The notes beneath the pieces are model-generated. The model did not search any database. It saw only the letters and a list, made by a program, of their open reading frames with translations, and was not told where the DNA came from. Shown piece after piece: positions 1-9,496 of a stretch of 64,000 nt of DNA. Made by a program: the position numbers and the translations under genes. Positions within the stretch are counted from its first letter, which is position 1; each line of letters opens with the position of its first letter. The stretch is from Rubrivivax albus (GTDB lineage: Bacteria; Pseudomonadota; Gammaproteobacteria; Burkholderiales; Burkholderiaceae_C): contig NZ_SACT01000008.1 of NCBI RefSeq assembly GCF_004016515.1, positions 124,001 through 188,000 of the forward strand. Direction: 5' to 3'.

Positions 1-295
<295 letters not shown>

Positions 296-299
<4 letters not shown>

Positions 300-1390
300 G
301 TGCGCTCCTCCGGCTTGCGACCGCGCAGCTTCGCGACCAGGCCCACCAGGCCCTGCGGCAGGAACAGGGTCACCGCGATGAACAGCGCGCCCAGGAAGTA
401 CAGCCAGTACTCCGGGAAGGTCTGCGTGAACCAGCTCTTGGCGCCGTTGACGAAGAAGGCGCCGACGATGGGGCCGATCAGCGTGCCACGCCCGCCCACC
501 GCCGCCCAGATCGCGATCTCGATGCTCGCCGCCGGCGTCATCTCGCTGGGGTTGATGATGCCCACCTGCGGCACGTACAGCGCGCCGGCGATGGCGCACA
601 TCACGGCACTGAGCGTCCAGATGCTGAGCTTGTAGGCCACGGGGTCGTAGCCGGTGAACATGACGCGGCTCTCGGCGTCGCGGATGGCCTGCAGCACGCG
701 GCCGTAGCGGCTGGTGACGATGGCGCGCGCCATGACGAAGAAGCCGATCAGCACCACCGCCGTGAGCACGGCCAGGAACACGCGCATCTCGCCGGTGGCG
801 ATGGGCACGCCGAGGATGCGCTTGAAGTCGGTGAAGCCGTTGTTGCCGCCGAAGCCGGTCTCGTTGCGGAAGAACAGCAGCATCGCCGCGTAGGTCAGCG
901 CCTGCGTGATGATGGAGAAGTACACGCCCTTGATGCGCGAGCGGAACGCGAACCAGCCGAACACGAAGGCCAGCAGGCCCGGCACCGCCACCACCAGGAT
1001 CATCTGCAGGATGAAGCTGTCGCTCCAGGCCCAGTGCCAGGGCAGTTCCTTCCAGTTCAGGAACACCATGAAGTCGGGCAGCTCGCTCTTGTACTGGCCG
1101 TCGGTGCCGATCTGGCGCATCAGGTACATGCCCATGCCATAGCCGCCGAGCGCGAAGAACAGCCCGTGGCCCAGGCTCAGGATGCCGGTGTAGCCCCAGA
1201 TCAGGTCCATGGCCAGCGCGGCGATGGCGTAGCACAGGATCTTGCCGATGAGGCTGACCATGGCGTCGGACAGGTGCAGCGCGCTGTCCGGCGGCACCAT
1301 CAGGTTCAGCACCGGCATGCCGACCACGACCGCCAGCAGTGCGGCGAGCACGGCGGTCCAGCCTTGGGGGGAAAGCAGGCGGGTGTTCAT
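296..1390 (-). CDS. urtC: Urea ABC transporter permease UrtC
   Basis: A 364-residue inner-membrane permease of the branched-chain amino-acid (LivM) type, one half of the urea channel. The N-terminus MNTRLLSPQGWTAVLAAL starts a first membrane helix. The conserved ATP-binding-protein contact region (YGRVLQAIRDAESRVMFTGY) lies in the C-terminal half, and the protein ends with a basic tail (AKLRGRKPEERT). The open frame continues upstream to 1648, but that part is translation of an intergenic repeat, so the ATG at 1390 is chosen. It is separated from urtB by ~226 nt of structured repeat, unusual in an otherwise compact operon. Its stop overlaps urtD by 4 nt. Confidence 0.95.
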
Positions 1391-1616
1391 CGGGGTCGGG
1401 GGGCTGCTTTCGACCCAAAGCGGCCGGTGAAGTGCGGTCGGCCGGAAGGCCGACTCGTCAATCTGGCTGGAGTCCCCCTCCCGGAGGGGGGCTGGCGGGG
1501 AGCCGTCGAACGCGCTGGAGCCCCTTCTCGGAGGGGGCTCGGGGGAGCCCACGGAAGTCGGGTCGCCAGACCCAAAGCAGCCGAAGGCTGCTTTGGGTCG
1601 AATGCCACCGTTGCCT
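1391..1616. repeat. Structured intergenic repeat, copy A (urtB-urtC spacer)
   Basis: This spacer inside the urt operon is a near copy, in inverted orientation, of 23808-24030 in the ureB-ureC spacer. Hand alignment of 1426-1545 with the reverse complement of 23881-24000 gives 4 mismatches in 120 positions; flanks to about 1401 and 1605 align less well. Several hairpins are visible. The strongest has 14-nt perfect arms at 1569-1582 and 1586-1599 with a GAA loop; others are the C/G-rich palindrome near 1474-1490 and GAGCCCC...GGGGCTC near 1516-1540. It probably belongs to a dispersed repeat family of this genome (inference). Translation products of it should not be called genes. Confidence 0.85.
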
Positions 1617-3218
1617 TCATGCCTCGGCACTCCGCCCCTTGACCGCAAAGATCCCCTGCGGCCGCTTCTGGATGAAGCCGATGATGAACACCAGCACCAT
1701 GATCTTGGCCAGCACGGCCCCCTGCCAGCCTTCGAGCAGCTTGTTCAGCAGGCCCAGGCCCAGGCCGGCGTAGACGGTGCCGGCCAGCTGGCCCACGCCA
1801 CCCAGCACCACCACCATGAAGCTGTCGACGATGTAGCCCTGGCCCAGGTCCGGCCCCACGTTGCCCACCTGGCTGAGCGCACAGCCGGCCAGCCCGGCGA
1901 TGCCGGCGCCCAGCGCGAAGGCGTAGGTGTCCACGCGCGCCGTGTGCACGCCCACGCAGGCGGCCATGCGGCGGTTCTGCGTCACGCCGCGCACGAACAG
2001 GCCCAGCCGGGTGCGCGCGATCAGCAGCGCCATGCCGGCGAGCACCAGCGCCGCGAAGATGCCGATGGCGATGCGGTTGTAGGGCAGGATCAGGTTGGGC
2101 AGCACCTGCCAGCCGCCGGACAGCCAGGCCGGGTTCTCCACCGCCACGTTCTGCGCGCCGAAGATCGAGCGCACCGCTTGCATCAGGATCAGGCTGATGC
2201 CCCAGGTGGCCAGCAGCGTCTCCAGCGGACGGCCGTAGAGCCAGCGGATCACGCCGCGTTCCAGCACCGCACCGACGGCCGCACTGGCCAGGAAGGCCAC
2301 GGGGATGGCGGCCAGTACGTAGTAGTCGAACAGCTCGGGCAGAAAGTTGCGGAACAGGTTCTGCACCACGTAGGTGGCGTAGGCGCCGATCATGATCAGC
2401 TCGCCGTGCGCCATGTTGATGACGCCCATCAGGCCGTAGGTCACCGCCAGACCCAGGGCCGCCAGCATCAGGATCGAGCCCAGGCTCAAGCCGGTGAACA
2501 TCACGCCCAGGCGCTCGCCCCAGTCCAGCCGGCCGCGCACGGCCTTCAGCGCCGCGTCGAGCGCGGCGCGCACCTCGGGGTCGGCCTCGCCGCCATCGGC
2601 CAGCCGTTCCTGCAGCAGGCTGGCCACAGCCGGCTGGCCGCTGGCCGCCAGCGTGGCCGCGGCCTTCAGGCGCAGGGCCTTGTCCTCCGACGAGATCTGG
2701 ATCGTGGCCTGCAGCCGTGTCAGCTTTTCCTGCAGGTCGGCATCGGTCTCGCGGGCCAGGGCCTTCTCCACCAGGGGCAGCTGGTCCTCGTCGAGCGAGG
2801 CGCGCAGCAGGTCGTCCACCGCGGCTCGGCGCTGCCCCAGGTCGGGCGACGCCAGGTTCAGGCCCGACAACGCCGCCTGCAGCGCACCACGCAGGCGGTT
2901 GTTGAGCATCGGCTCCTCGGCCGCTTCCGGCAGCGTGGCCGCAGCGCCGGTGACGGCATCGGTCACGCTGTCACCGTTCGGGCCCTGCACGCGGTACACG
3001 CGCTGCTCGTCGAAACGGATCTCCTCGTCGAGCAGTGCCTGCACGAAGGCCGCGAGCGCCGGGTCCCCGGCCGCCGCGGCGGTGTTGAGCGCGGCGATGC
3101 GCTCGTCGCTGTCGCCCTGCACGATCGCCAGCGCTTCCGGCTGGGTCAGGGCCGCCACGCGGCCGGCCACCAGGGCCAGCAGCGCAGCGATCAGCAGGGT
3201 CGACAGCCTCCTCAGCAC
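1617..3218 (-). CDS. urtB: Urea ABC transporter permease UrtB
   Basis: A 533-residue LivH-type permease for urea. As in known UrtB proteins, the membrane domain (from about residue 240, LGVMFTGLSLGSILMLAALGLAVTYGLMG) is preceded by a signal-like helix (residues 1-23) and a ~200-residue helical extracytoplasmic region rich in Ala/Leu/Glu. The LivH-family signature VINMAHGELIMIGAYATY follows. The start is GTG at 3218, 15 nt after the urtA stop, so the genes are likely cotranscribed. Length agrees with the family. Confidence 0.95.
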   Translation of the reverse strand: MLRRLSTLLIAALLALVAGRVAALTQPEALAIVQGDSDERIAALNTAAAAGDPALAAFVQALLDEEIRFDEQRVYRVQGPNGDSVTDAVTGAAATLPEAAEEPMLNNRLRGALQAALSGLNLASPDLGQRRAAVDDLLRASLDEDQLPLVEKALARETDADLQEKLTRLQATIQISSEDKALRLKAAATLAASGQPAVASLLQERLADGGEADPEVRAALDAALKAVRGRLDWGERLGVMFTGLSLGSILMLAALGLAVTYGLMGVINMAHGELIMIGAYATYVVQNLFRNFLPELFDYYVLAAIPVAFLASAAVGAVLERGVIRWLYGRPLETLLATWGISLILMQAVRSIFGAQNVAVENPAWLSGGWQVLPNLILPYNRIAIGIFAALVLAGMALLIARTRLGLFVRGVTQNRRMAACVGVHTARVDTYAFALGAGIAGLAGCALSQVGNVGPDLGQGYIVDSFMVVVLGGVGQLAGTVYAGLGLGLLNKLLEGWQGAVLAKIMVLVFIIGFIQKRPQGIFAVKGRSAEA

Positions 3219-3233
3219 GATGGGCCGCCAGGA

Positions 3234-4499
3234 TTACTTCTTGGCCGGCTCGTTGACCTTGCCCTTGTTCTCGGGGATGTAGTCGCTCCACGGGTCGGCC
3301 ACCACCGGGCCCTTGGTCTTCCACACCACGTTGAACTGGCCGTCGGCCTTGACCTCGCCGATGAACACCGGCTTGTGCAGGTGGTGGTTCTTCGCGTCCA
3401 TCGTGGACATGAAGCCGCCCGGTGCCGGGAAGGTCTGGCCGGCCATCGCGGCGATGACCTTGTCGGTGTCCGTGCTCTTGGCCTTCTCCACCGCCTGCGC
3501 CCACATGTGCATGCCGATGTAGGTAGCCTCCATCGGGTCGTTGGTCAGCGGCTTGTCCTTGTGGCCCGGGATGGCCTTGGCCTTGGCGTAGTCGCTCCAC
3601 TTCTTCACGAACGCGGTGTTGGCCGGGCTCTTGATGCTCATGAAGTAGTTCCACGCGGCCAGGTGGCCCACCAGCGGCTTGGTGTCGACGCCGCGCAGCT
3701 CCTCCTCACCCACCGAGAAGGCCACCACCGGCACGTCCGTGGCCTTCAGGCCCTGGTTGCCCAGCTCCTTGTAGAACGGCACGTTGGAGTCGCCGTTGAT
3801 GGTGGAGACGACGGCCGTCTTCTTGCCTTCGGACGCGAACTTCTTGATGTTGGCGATGATGGACTGGTAGTCGGAGTGGCCGAAGGGGGTGTACTCCTCC
3901 ATGATGTCCGACTCGGGGATGCCCTTGGCCTTCAGGAAGGCGCGCAGGATCTTGTTCGTGGTGCGCGGGTAGACGTAGTCGGTGCCCAGCAGCACGAAGC
4001 GCTTGGCGCCACCGCCGTCCTTGCTCATCAGGTATTCGACGGCGGGGATGGCCTGCTGGTTGGGCGCGGCCCCGGTGTAGAACACGTTCTTGCTGAGCTC
4101 CTCGCCCTCGTACTGCACAGGGTAGAACAGCAGCGAGTTCAGTTCCTCGAACACCGGCAGCACGCTCTTGCGCGAGACGCTGGTCCAGCAGCCGAAGACC
4201 GCCGCCACCTTGTCCTGGCTGATCAGCTGGCGGGCCTTCTCGGCGAACAGCGGCCAGTTCGACGCCGGGTCCACGACCACGGGCTCGAGCTTCTTGCCCA
4301 GCACGCCGCCCTTGGCGTTGATCTCGTCGATCGTCATCAGCGCCACGTCCTTGAGCACGGTCTCGGAGATGGCCATCGTGCCCGACAGCGAATGCAGGAT
4401 GCCGACCTTGATGGTGCCCTGGGCCTGGGCGAGGCTGGTGAAACCGAGGGCGCAGGCGGCAGCGGCCAGCGCGGTGATGGAACGGCGGGACAGGTTCAT
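3234..4499 (-). CDS. urtA: Urea ABC transporter substrate-binding protein UrtA
   Basis: A 421-residue periplasmic binding protein that captures urea for UrtBCDE. The N-terminus MNLSRRSITALAAAACALGF ending SLAQAQ is a signal peptide (possibly Tat-like, SRRS). The mature protein begins TIKVGILHSLSGTMAISE, the hallmark of UrtA/FmdD proteins, and carries the conserved FGCWTSVSRKSVLPVFE and YPVQYEGEE segments. The open frame extends upstream to 4673, but the ATG at 4499 with a GGAG about 10 nt before it fits the signal peptide. It is the first gene of the leftward urt operon and diverges from the gene at 4805. Expression of such operons is usually nitrogen-controlled (family knowledge). Confidence 0.96.
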   Translation of the reverse strand: MNLSRRSITALAAAACALGFTSLAQAQGTIKVGILHSLSGTMAISETVLKDVALMTIDEINAKGGVLGKKLEPVVVDPASNWPLFAEKARQLISQDKVAAVFGCWTSVSRKSVLPVFEELNSLLFYPVQYEGEELSKNVFYTGAAPNQQAIPAVEYLMSKDGGGAKRFVLLGTDYVYPRTTNKILRAFLKAKGIPESDIMEEYTPFGHSDYQSIIANIKKFASEGKKTAVVSTINGDSNVPFYKELGNQGLKATDVPVVAFSVGEEELRGVDTKPLVGHLAAWNYFMSIKSPANTAFVKKWSDYAKAKAIPGHKDKPLTNDPMEATYIGMHMWAQAVEKAKSTDTDKVIAAMAGQTFPAPGGFMSTMDAKNHHLHKPVFIGEVKADGQFNVVWKTKGPVVADPWSDYIPENKGKVNEPAKK

Positions 4500-4804
4500 G
4501 GCAGGAGGCTCCGTCTGGGTGGGGTCGTGGATGAATGACTCGCAGTCTGGCGACGAAGCCCCTGCGCACCTATACGCAAGGTGGCGTAGTCCGGGCGTGA
4601 TCGCCCGGCCAGACCACCGGGGCCGACGCGACCCACCGCACACCCGCGGTGCAGCTCGCGCACCGTCGCGCATCAGACTGCGCCCGCCCCGATGCCTTGC
4701 CTCGGTGCACTATGCAAGAAGCGAAAAATACGGACCGATAAATCGATTGGACCTCCGCGCCCCGCCGCCGCACCATCTGGCGCAACACAACACCGGAGAC
4801 CGTC
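4500..4804. promoter_or_regulatory. Divergent control region between urtA and the cysteate/D-cysteine lyase-TRAP operon
   Basis: 305 nt without a gene. It holds an inverted repeat TACGC-aaggtg-GCGTA at 4573-4588, next to a TATAGG (minus strand, 4569-4574) that could be the urtA -10 box. A relatively A/T-rich stretch at about 4725-4770 contains CGAT-aa-ATCG and probably carries the promoter for the rightward operon. I did not find a convincing sigma-54 element for urtA. Confidence 0.4.
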
Positions 4805-5812
4805 GTGGACCTCGCCCGCTTCCCCCGCATCCGGCTCGGGCACCTCCCCACGCCGCTGGAGCCGATGGACAACCTGTCCAGGGCGCTCGGTGGCCCGCGC
4901 CTGTGGATCAAGCGCGACGACTGCACCGGCCTGTCCACCGGCGGCAACAAGACGCGCAAGCTCGAGTTCCTGATGGCCGAGGCCGTGGCGCAGAAGGCCG
5001 ACGTCGTCATCACGCAGGGCGCCACGCAGTCCAACCACGCGCGGCAGACCGCCGCGGCGGCCGTGCGCCTGGGCATGCAGTGCCACATCCTGCTGGAAGA
5101 CCGCACCGGGAGCACCGACCCCAGCTACACCGGCAACGGCAACGTGCTGCTGGACCACCTGCACGGCGCCAGCGTCGAGACCCGCAAGGGTGGCAGCGAC
5201 ATGCAGGCCGAGATGGAGACCTTGGCCGCCCAGCTCCGCGACCAGGGCAGGCGCCCCTACGTGATCCCGGGCGGCGGGTCGAACCCGGTGGGCGCGCTGG
5301 GCTACGTGAACTGCGCGCTGGAACTGGTGGCGCAGGCGGCCGATCGCGGCCTGCGCATCGACCATCTGGTGCACGCCACCGGCAGCGCCGGCACGCAGGC
5401 CGGCCTGGTGGTCGGGCTGCAGGCGCTGAACCACTCGGCCCGGCTGTTGGGCATCGGCGTGCGCGCGCCGCGCGAGAAGCAGGAAACCATGGTGCACGAC
5501 CTGGGCCGCCGCACCTGGGACCTGCTGGGCCTGCCGGGCGACCTGCCGCGCGAGGCCGTGGCCGCCAACTGCGACTACGTCGGCGCCGGCTACGGCGTAC
5601 CGACGCCGGGCATGGTCGAGGCGGTGACGCTGCTGGCCCGCACCGAGGGCCTGCTGCTGGACCCGGTCTACTCCGGCAAGGGCATGGCCGGGCTGATCGA
5701 CCTCATCCGGCGCGGCCACTTCAAGCCCGACGAGAACGTCGTCTTCCTGCACACCGGCGGTTCGGTCGCGCTGTTCGGTTACCCCGCCACCTTCCCGGCC
5801 ACGGCGGCCTGA
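4805..5812 (+). CDS. PLP-dependent D-cysteine desulfhydrase / L-cysteate sulfo-lyase family enzyme
   Basis: 335 residues of fold-type II PLP enzyme related to D-cysteine desulfhydrase, ACC deaminase and CuyA (L-cysteate sulfo-lyase). Lys49 in STGGNKTRKLEFL is the expected PLP Schiff-base lysine. TQGATQSNHARQ and the phosphate-binding ATGSAGTQAGL loop are also present, and the C-terminus has HTGGSVALFGY. Depending on substrate, such enzymes release sulfide or sulfite plus ammonia and pyruvate, or open ACC. It is followed after 47 nt by a TRAP transporter operon, which suggests catabolism of an imported anionic amino acid such as cysteate or another sulfur compound (inference). D-cysteine versus cysteate cannot be settled from sequence. 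Confidence 0.82.
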   Translation: MDLARFPRIRLGHLPTPLEPMDNLSRALGGPRLWIKRDDCTGLSTGGNKTRKLEFLMAEAVAQKADVVITQGATQSNHARQTAAAAVRLGMQCHILLEDRTGSTDPSYTGNGNVLLDHLHGASVETRKGGSDMQAEMETLAAQLRDQGRRPYVIPGGGSNPVGALGYVNCALELVAQAADRGLRIDHLVHATGSAGTQAGLVVGLQALNHSARLLGIGVRAPREKQETMVHDLGRRTWDLLGLPGDLPREAVAANCDYVGAGYGVPTPGMVEAVTLLARTEGLLLDPVYSGKGMAGLIDLIRRGHFKPDENVVFLHTGGSVALFGYPATFPATAA

Positions 5813-5859
5813 TTCACGTTCCCCTCAACCTTCCGCTCACCCACCCTGGAGATCCGACG

Positions 5860-6846
5860 ATGAAGCGTTCCTGCCTCACCCTGGCCCTGCTCGGCGCCCT
5901 GGCCGTCGCCGCCCCGTTGACGGCGGCGGCGCAGACCACGCTGCGCCTGTCCACCTACGTCAACGAGGTCGACATCCGCTACCAGGGCTTCAAGAAGTTC
6001 GGCGAGCTCGTGGCCGCCAAGACGCAGGGCCGCGTGAAGGTGGAGGTCTTCCCCTCGTCCACGCTGCACGGCTGGAGCGAGGGCGTGGACGCGGTGCTCG
6101 GCGGCGTCTCCGACATCAGCTGGATGCCGGCCGACAAGCGCCTGCCCTGCTACCGCGTGACCTCGCTCTACCCGATGGTCGTCGACATGAGCAAGCAGAT
6201 CGAGCTGGATGCCGCCTATGCGGCGCTGGTGAAGGACGAGGCGGCCAAGGTCGGCCTGATGCCGCTGATCAACTCCAACTACTCCTACGACCAGGAGTGG
6301 TGGTTCAAGACCAAGGACGCCGACCTCTCCAAGCTCGGCGGCAAGCTGGTGCGCTCCATCGGCCCGCTGGTGTCGATGATGATCGAGACCTGGGGCGGCA
6401 AGCCGGTGTTCGTGGCGCCCAAGGAGGTCTTCCAGTCGGCCGAGCGCGGCGTGGTCGACGGCATCAACATGGGCGTGGCCACCTACAGCGCTTGGAAGCT
6501 CTGGGGCGTGATGCCGCACATGGTCAAGGCCAACCTCTTCTACGGCAACATCATCTACATGATCAACAAGAAGAAGTTCGACGGCCTAAGCGCCGCCGAC
6601 CAGGCCGCCGTGCTGGCGGCAGCGCGCGAGTCCGAGGTGTGGCTGAAGCCGGAGTACGAGAAGTTCGTCGACACCAGCATCGCCGACGCCGTGAAGCAGG
6701 GCGGCACGGTGACCGCCGTGGCGCCGGCCAAGCGCAAGGCCATGGTCGACGCCATCGCCGCCAAGTGGACACCCGAGGTCGACGGTGCCTGCGGCGCCGA
6801 GATGGCGGGCAAGGTGCGCGCGCTGTTCGCCAAGAACGGGCTCTGA
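5860..6846 (+). CDS. dctP: TRAP transporter solute-binding protein (DctP family)
   Basis: A 328-residue periplasmic receptor with signal peptide (MKRSCLTLALLGALAVAAP, cleavage near AAAQ). DctP-family features are seen: LRLSTYVNEVD at the mature N-terminus, the conserved arginine region LGGKLVRSIGPLV that binds a substrate carboxylate, and ERGVVDGINMGVATY. The ATG at 5860 is preceded by a GGAGAT ribosome-binding site; the longer upstream frame overlaps the lyase gene and is rejected. It heads a dctP-dctQ-dctM set. The ligand is unknown, but the lyase upstream points to a sulfur- or nitrogen-containing organic acid (inference). The symbol names the family only. Confidence 0.9.
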   Translation: MKRSCLTLALLGALAVAAPLTAAAQTTLRLSTYVNEVDIRYQGFKKFGELVAAKTQGRVKVEVFPSSTLHGWSEGVDAVLGGVSDISWMPADKRLPCYRVTSLYPMVVDMSKQIELDAAYAALVKDEAAKVGLMPLINSNYSYDQEWWFKTKDADLSKLGGKLVRSIGPLVSMMIETWGGKPVFVAPKEVFQSAERGVVDGINMGVATYSAWKLWGVMPHMVKANLFYGNIIYMINKKKFDGLSAADQAAVLAAARESEVWLKPEYEKFVDTSIADAVKQGGTVTAVAPAKRKAMVDAIAAKWTPEVDGACGAEMAGKVRALFAKNGL

Positions 6847-6853
6847 GCGGGAC

Positions 6854-7360
6854 ATGCTGGGCAGCGCGCTGCACGGTGTCGAGCGGCTGGCCGTGTGGCT
6901 GGCCGGGCTCGGCGCGGCCATCATCGTCGTGCAGATGGCCTGGATCTCGTACGGCGTGTTCATGCGCTACGTGCTGTCCAGCCCCGACGGCACGGTGACC
7001 GAGGCCACCGCGCTGCTGCTCTTCCCCGCCGCCTTCCTGGGCCTGGCCTACGCGCTGAAGGAGGACGCCTACCCCAAGGTGTCCTTCCTGCCCGATGCGC
7101 TGGGCCCGGGCGGGCGCAAGGCGCTGGAAGTGCTGAACCTGCTGCTGATGCTGGCGGTGGGCGGCTTCTTCGCGATCGCGGCCTACGACGCGACGCTGAA
7201 GTCCTGGGACTCCGGCGCCGCGTCGGAGATCCTGCTCTGGCCGCGCTACCTGTTCTGGGCGCCAGGCGCACTGGCGCTCATCGTCTTCACGCTGCACGTC
7301 GCCCTGAAGCTGGCGGTGGTGCTGACCTCGCCGGCCGACGCGTTCCGGCGTCCCGGCTGA
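6854..7360 (+). CDS. dctQ: TRAP transporter small permease (DctQ family)
   Basis: 168 residues with four predicted membrane helices: VERLAVWLAGLGAAIIVVQMAW, EATALLLFPAAFLGLAYAL, EVLNLLLMLAVGGFFAIAAY, and the C-terminal FWAPGALALIVFTLHVALK. The motif WISYGVFMRYVL is typical of DctQ. The ATG at 6854 lies 7 nt after the dctP stop; longer in-frame starts overlap dctP. DctQ joins DctM to form the sodium-coupled transport complex in the inner membrane. Confidence 0.88.
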   Translation: MLGSALHGVERLAVWLAGLGAAIIVVQMAWISYGVFMRYVLSSPDGTVTEATALLLFPAAFLGLAYALKEDAYPKVSFLPDALGPGGRKALEVLNLLLMLAVGGFFAIAAYDATLKSWDSGAASEILLWPRYLFWAPGALALIVFTLHVALKLAVVLTSPADAFRRPG

Positions 7361-7375
7361 ACCAGGAGCGCGCGC

Positions 7376-8677
7376 ATGGAGTGGTACCACGTCGGCATCG
7401 GGCTGCTGGGCCTGCTGATGCTGTTCATCGGCATCGGGCTGCCGATCCCGTTCGCGCTGGCGGCGGCGTCGATGCCCTTTCTCTTCTACATCCAGGGCTG
7501 GTCCACGGCGCTGGTCAGCAGCGAGCTCAAGCTCTGGGGGGTGTGGATCGACTACATCCTGCTGGCGGTGCCGTTGTTCGTCTTCCTGGGCGAACTGATC
7601 GGCCGCTCGTCCATCGGGCCCAACCTCTACCAGTTCATGCACCGCGGCGTGCGCGTGCGCGGCTCGGCGGCCTACGGCAGCATCGCCGCCTGCGCCGGCT
7701 TCGGCGCCGTGTGCGGTTCGTCGATGGTGGGCTCGCTGACCATCGGCGGCGTGGCGCTGCCGGAGATGAAGAAGCTGGGCTACGACAGCCGCCTGGCCAG
7801 CGGCGTGCTGGCCGCCGGCGGCACGCTGAGCGTGCTGATCCCGCCGAGCCTGATCCTGCTCTTCTACGGCATCGTCACCGACACCTCGATCGGCGAGCTG
7901 TTCATTGCCGGCATGGTGCCGGGCCTGGTGCTGGTGCTGCTGTTCTGCGTGGTGGTCTACGTCTGGGGCCGCCTGTACCCGTCGCACATCCCGGAGGTGG
8001 ACCGCACGGCGCGCAGCAGCCTGCGCCAGATGGCCATCTCGGTGGGCCCGATCTTCCTCATCGGGCTGGTGATCACGCTGTCCATCTACACCGGCATCGC
8101 CACGCCCACCGAGGCCGCCGGCGTGGCGGCGCTGCTGACCATCGTGCTGGCCTTCGGTGTCGGCGGGCTGACCATCCAGGGCTTCCAGGACGCGCTGATG
8201 GCCACCATGCGCACCATGGGCTACCTGGGCCTGCTGCTGTCGGCCGGCGTGCTGTTCGGCTTCGTGCTCACCTACTACCGCGTGCCGCAGCAGTTCACCG
8301 AGCTGTTCCTGGCCTGGGAGCTGGGGCCCTACATGGTGCTGGCCATCGTCATCGCGTTCTACATCGTGCTGGGCATGTTCCTGGAGCCGGTGTCGATGAC
8401 CTTCATCACCCTGCCCACGATCTTCCCGCTGATGCAGGCCGCGGGCTTCGACATGATCTGGTTCGGCATCGTCTACACGATCACGATGGAGATCGCGGTG
8501 CTCACGCCGCCGGTGGGCCTGAACCTCTACGTGATCCAGGGCATCAGCCGCGGCACTATCGCCATCGGCGAGGTGATCCACGGCTGCCTGCCCTTCATCG
8601 CCAGCATGGTGGTGCTGATCGCGCTGCTGATCGCGCTGCCGGAGACCGCCACCTGGCTGCCCGCGACGCTGAAGTGA
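7376..8677 (+). CDS. dctM: TRAP transporter large permease (DctM family)
   Basis: A 433-residue multi-pass membrane protein carrying the transport pathway. It shows DctM signatures such as AACAGFGAVCGSSMVGSLTI, LAAGGTLSVLIPPSLILLFYG and the C-terminal MEIAVLTPPVGLNLYVIQG. The length matches the family (about 425-435). A ribosome-binding sequence (AGGAG) precedes the ATG at 7376. The stop codon overlaps the GTG start of the next gene (GTGA), indicating coupling with the downstream hydrolase. Confidence 0.93.
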   Translation: MEWYHVGIGLLGLLMLFIGIGLPIPFALAAASMPFLFYIQGWSTALVSSELKLWGVWIDYILLAVPLFVFLGELIGRSSIGPNLYQFMHRGVRVRGSAAYGSIAACAGFGAVCGSSMVGSLTIGGVALPEMKKLGYDSRLASGVLAAGGTLSVLIPPSLILLFYGIVTDTSIGELFIAGMVPGLVLVLLFCVVVYVWGRLYPSHIPEVDRTARSSLRQMAISVGPIFLIGLVITLSIYTGIATPTEAAGVAALLTIVLAFGVGGLTIQGFQDALMATMRTMGYLGLLLSAGVLFGFVLTYYRVPQQFTELFLAWELGPYMVLAIVIAFYIVLGMFLEPVSMTFITLPTIFPLMQAAGFDMIWFGIVYTITMEIAVLTPPVGLNLYVIQGISRGTIAIGEVIHGCLPFIASMVVLIALLIALPETATWLPATLK

Positions 8678-9447
8678 GCACCGCGCCGGTCCTGCCGTAC
8701 CGCCGCGCCGGCCGCGGCCCGGCGCTGGTGCTGGTGCACGGCTACCTGGGCGGCTCGGCGCAGTGGTCGGCCGAGGTCGCGCAACTGCAGGACGGCTTCG
8801 ACGTGATCGCGGTGGACCTGGCCGGCTACGGCCAGGCGAACGCGCTGACCGCGCCTACCGCGATGGCCAACCATGCCCGTGCCGTACTGGCCACGCTGGA
8901 CCACCTGGGCGTCGGCCGTTTCCACCTGCTGGGTCACTCGATGGGCGGCATGGTGGTGCAGGACCTGGTGCACCAGGCGCCGCAGCGCGTGGATCGCCTG
9001 GTGCTGTACGGCACCGGGCCGCTGGGGTCGATCCCGGGGCGCTTCGAGACCATGGCCCGCTCGCGCGAGCGCCTGGCCGCCGACGGCGTGGCCGCCACGG
9101 CGCGCCGCATCTGCGCCACCTGGCTGCTGGACCAGGCTGAATCGCCGGCCTACCCGGCGCTGGCCGACCTGGCCACGCAGGCCAGCGCACAGGCGACCGA
9201 GGCCGGGCTGTGGGCGATGGAAGGCTGGGATGGCCGCGCATGGCTGCCGGACATCGCCGTGCCGACCCTGGTGCTGTGGGGCGAGCACGACCGCAGCTAC
9301 GGCTGGAGCCAGTTGGAGCAACTGTGGCGCGGCATCCCCGGTGCGTCGCTGGCCGTGGTGCCGGCCTGTGCCCACGCGCTGCACCTGGAGCGGCCGGCGT
9401 TGTTCCAGTTGCTGGTGCGCGAGTTCCTGGAGAGCGCCCGCCGCTGA
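8674..9447 (+). CDS. Alpha/beta-fold hydrolase of the TRAP/lyase operon
   Basis: 257 residues if started at GTG 8674, which overlaps the dctM stop by 4 nt. It has the oxyanion strand LVLVHGYLGG (about residues 19-28), nucleophile elbow GHSMGG with Ser89, acid in WGEHDRSYGW and catalytic His in CAHALHLERP, so all three catalytic residues are present. The fold covers esterases, lactonases, amidases and C-C hydrolases. Coupling to a TRAP transporter and a PLP lyase suggests it processes the imported compound or an ester/amide of it (inference). No closer assignment is justified. Confidence 0.8.
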   Translation: MSTAPVLPYRRAGRGPALVLVHGYLGGSAQWSAEVAQLQDGFDVIAVDLAGYGQANALTAPTAMANHARAVLATLDHLGVGRFHLLGHSMGGMVVQDLVHQAPQRVDRLVLYGTGPLGSIPGRFETMARSRERLAADGVAATARRICATWLLDQAESPAYPALADLATQASAQATEAGLWAMEGWDGRAWLPDIAVPTLVLWGEHDRSYGWSQLEQLWRGIPGASLAVVPACAHALHLERPALFQLLVREFLESARR

Positions 9448-9496
9448 GGCCACAGCTCCGCCACCGACAATGCAGGCCGACCACCGGAGCGGCAGC

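Noticed and set aside
1593..4538. 981-residue open frame antisense to the urt genes
   Set aside because: His/Gln/Arg-rich shadow of urtA/urtB codons in a high-GC genome; the opposite strand encodes clear urea transporter proteins.
4500..4804. Sigma-54 promoter for urtA
   Set aside because: No GG-N10-GC element with correct spacing was found on the minus strand, although nitrogen control would make it attractive.
4673..5752. 359-residue frame antisense to the PLP enzyme
   Set aside because: Ala/Gly/His/Arg-rich shadow; the plus strand has an intact PLP-lysine enzyme.
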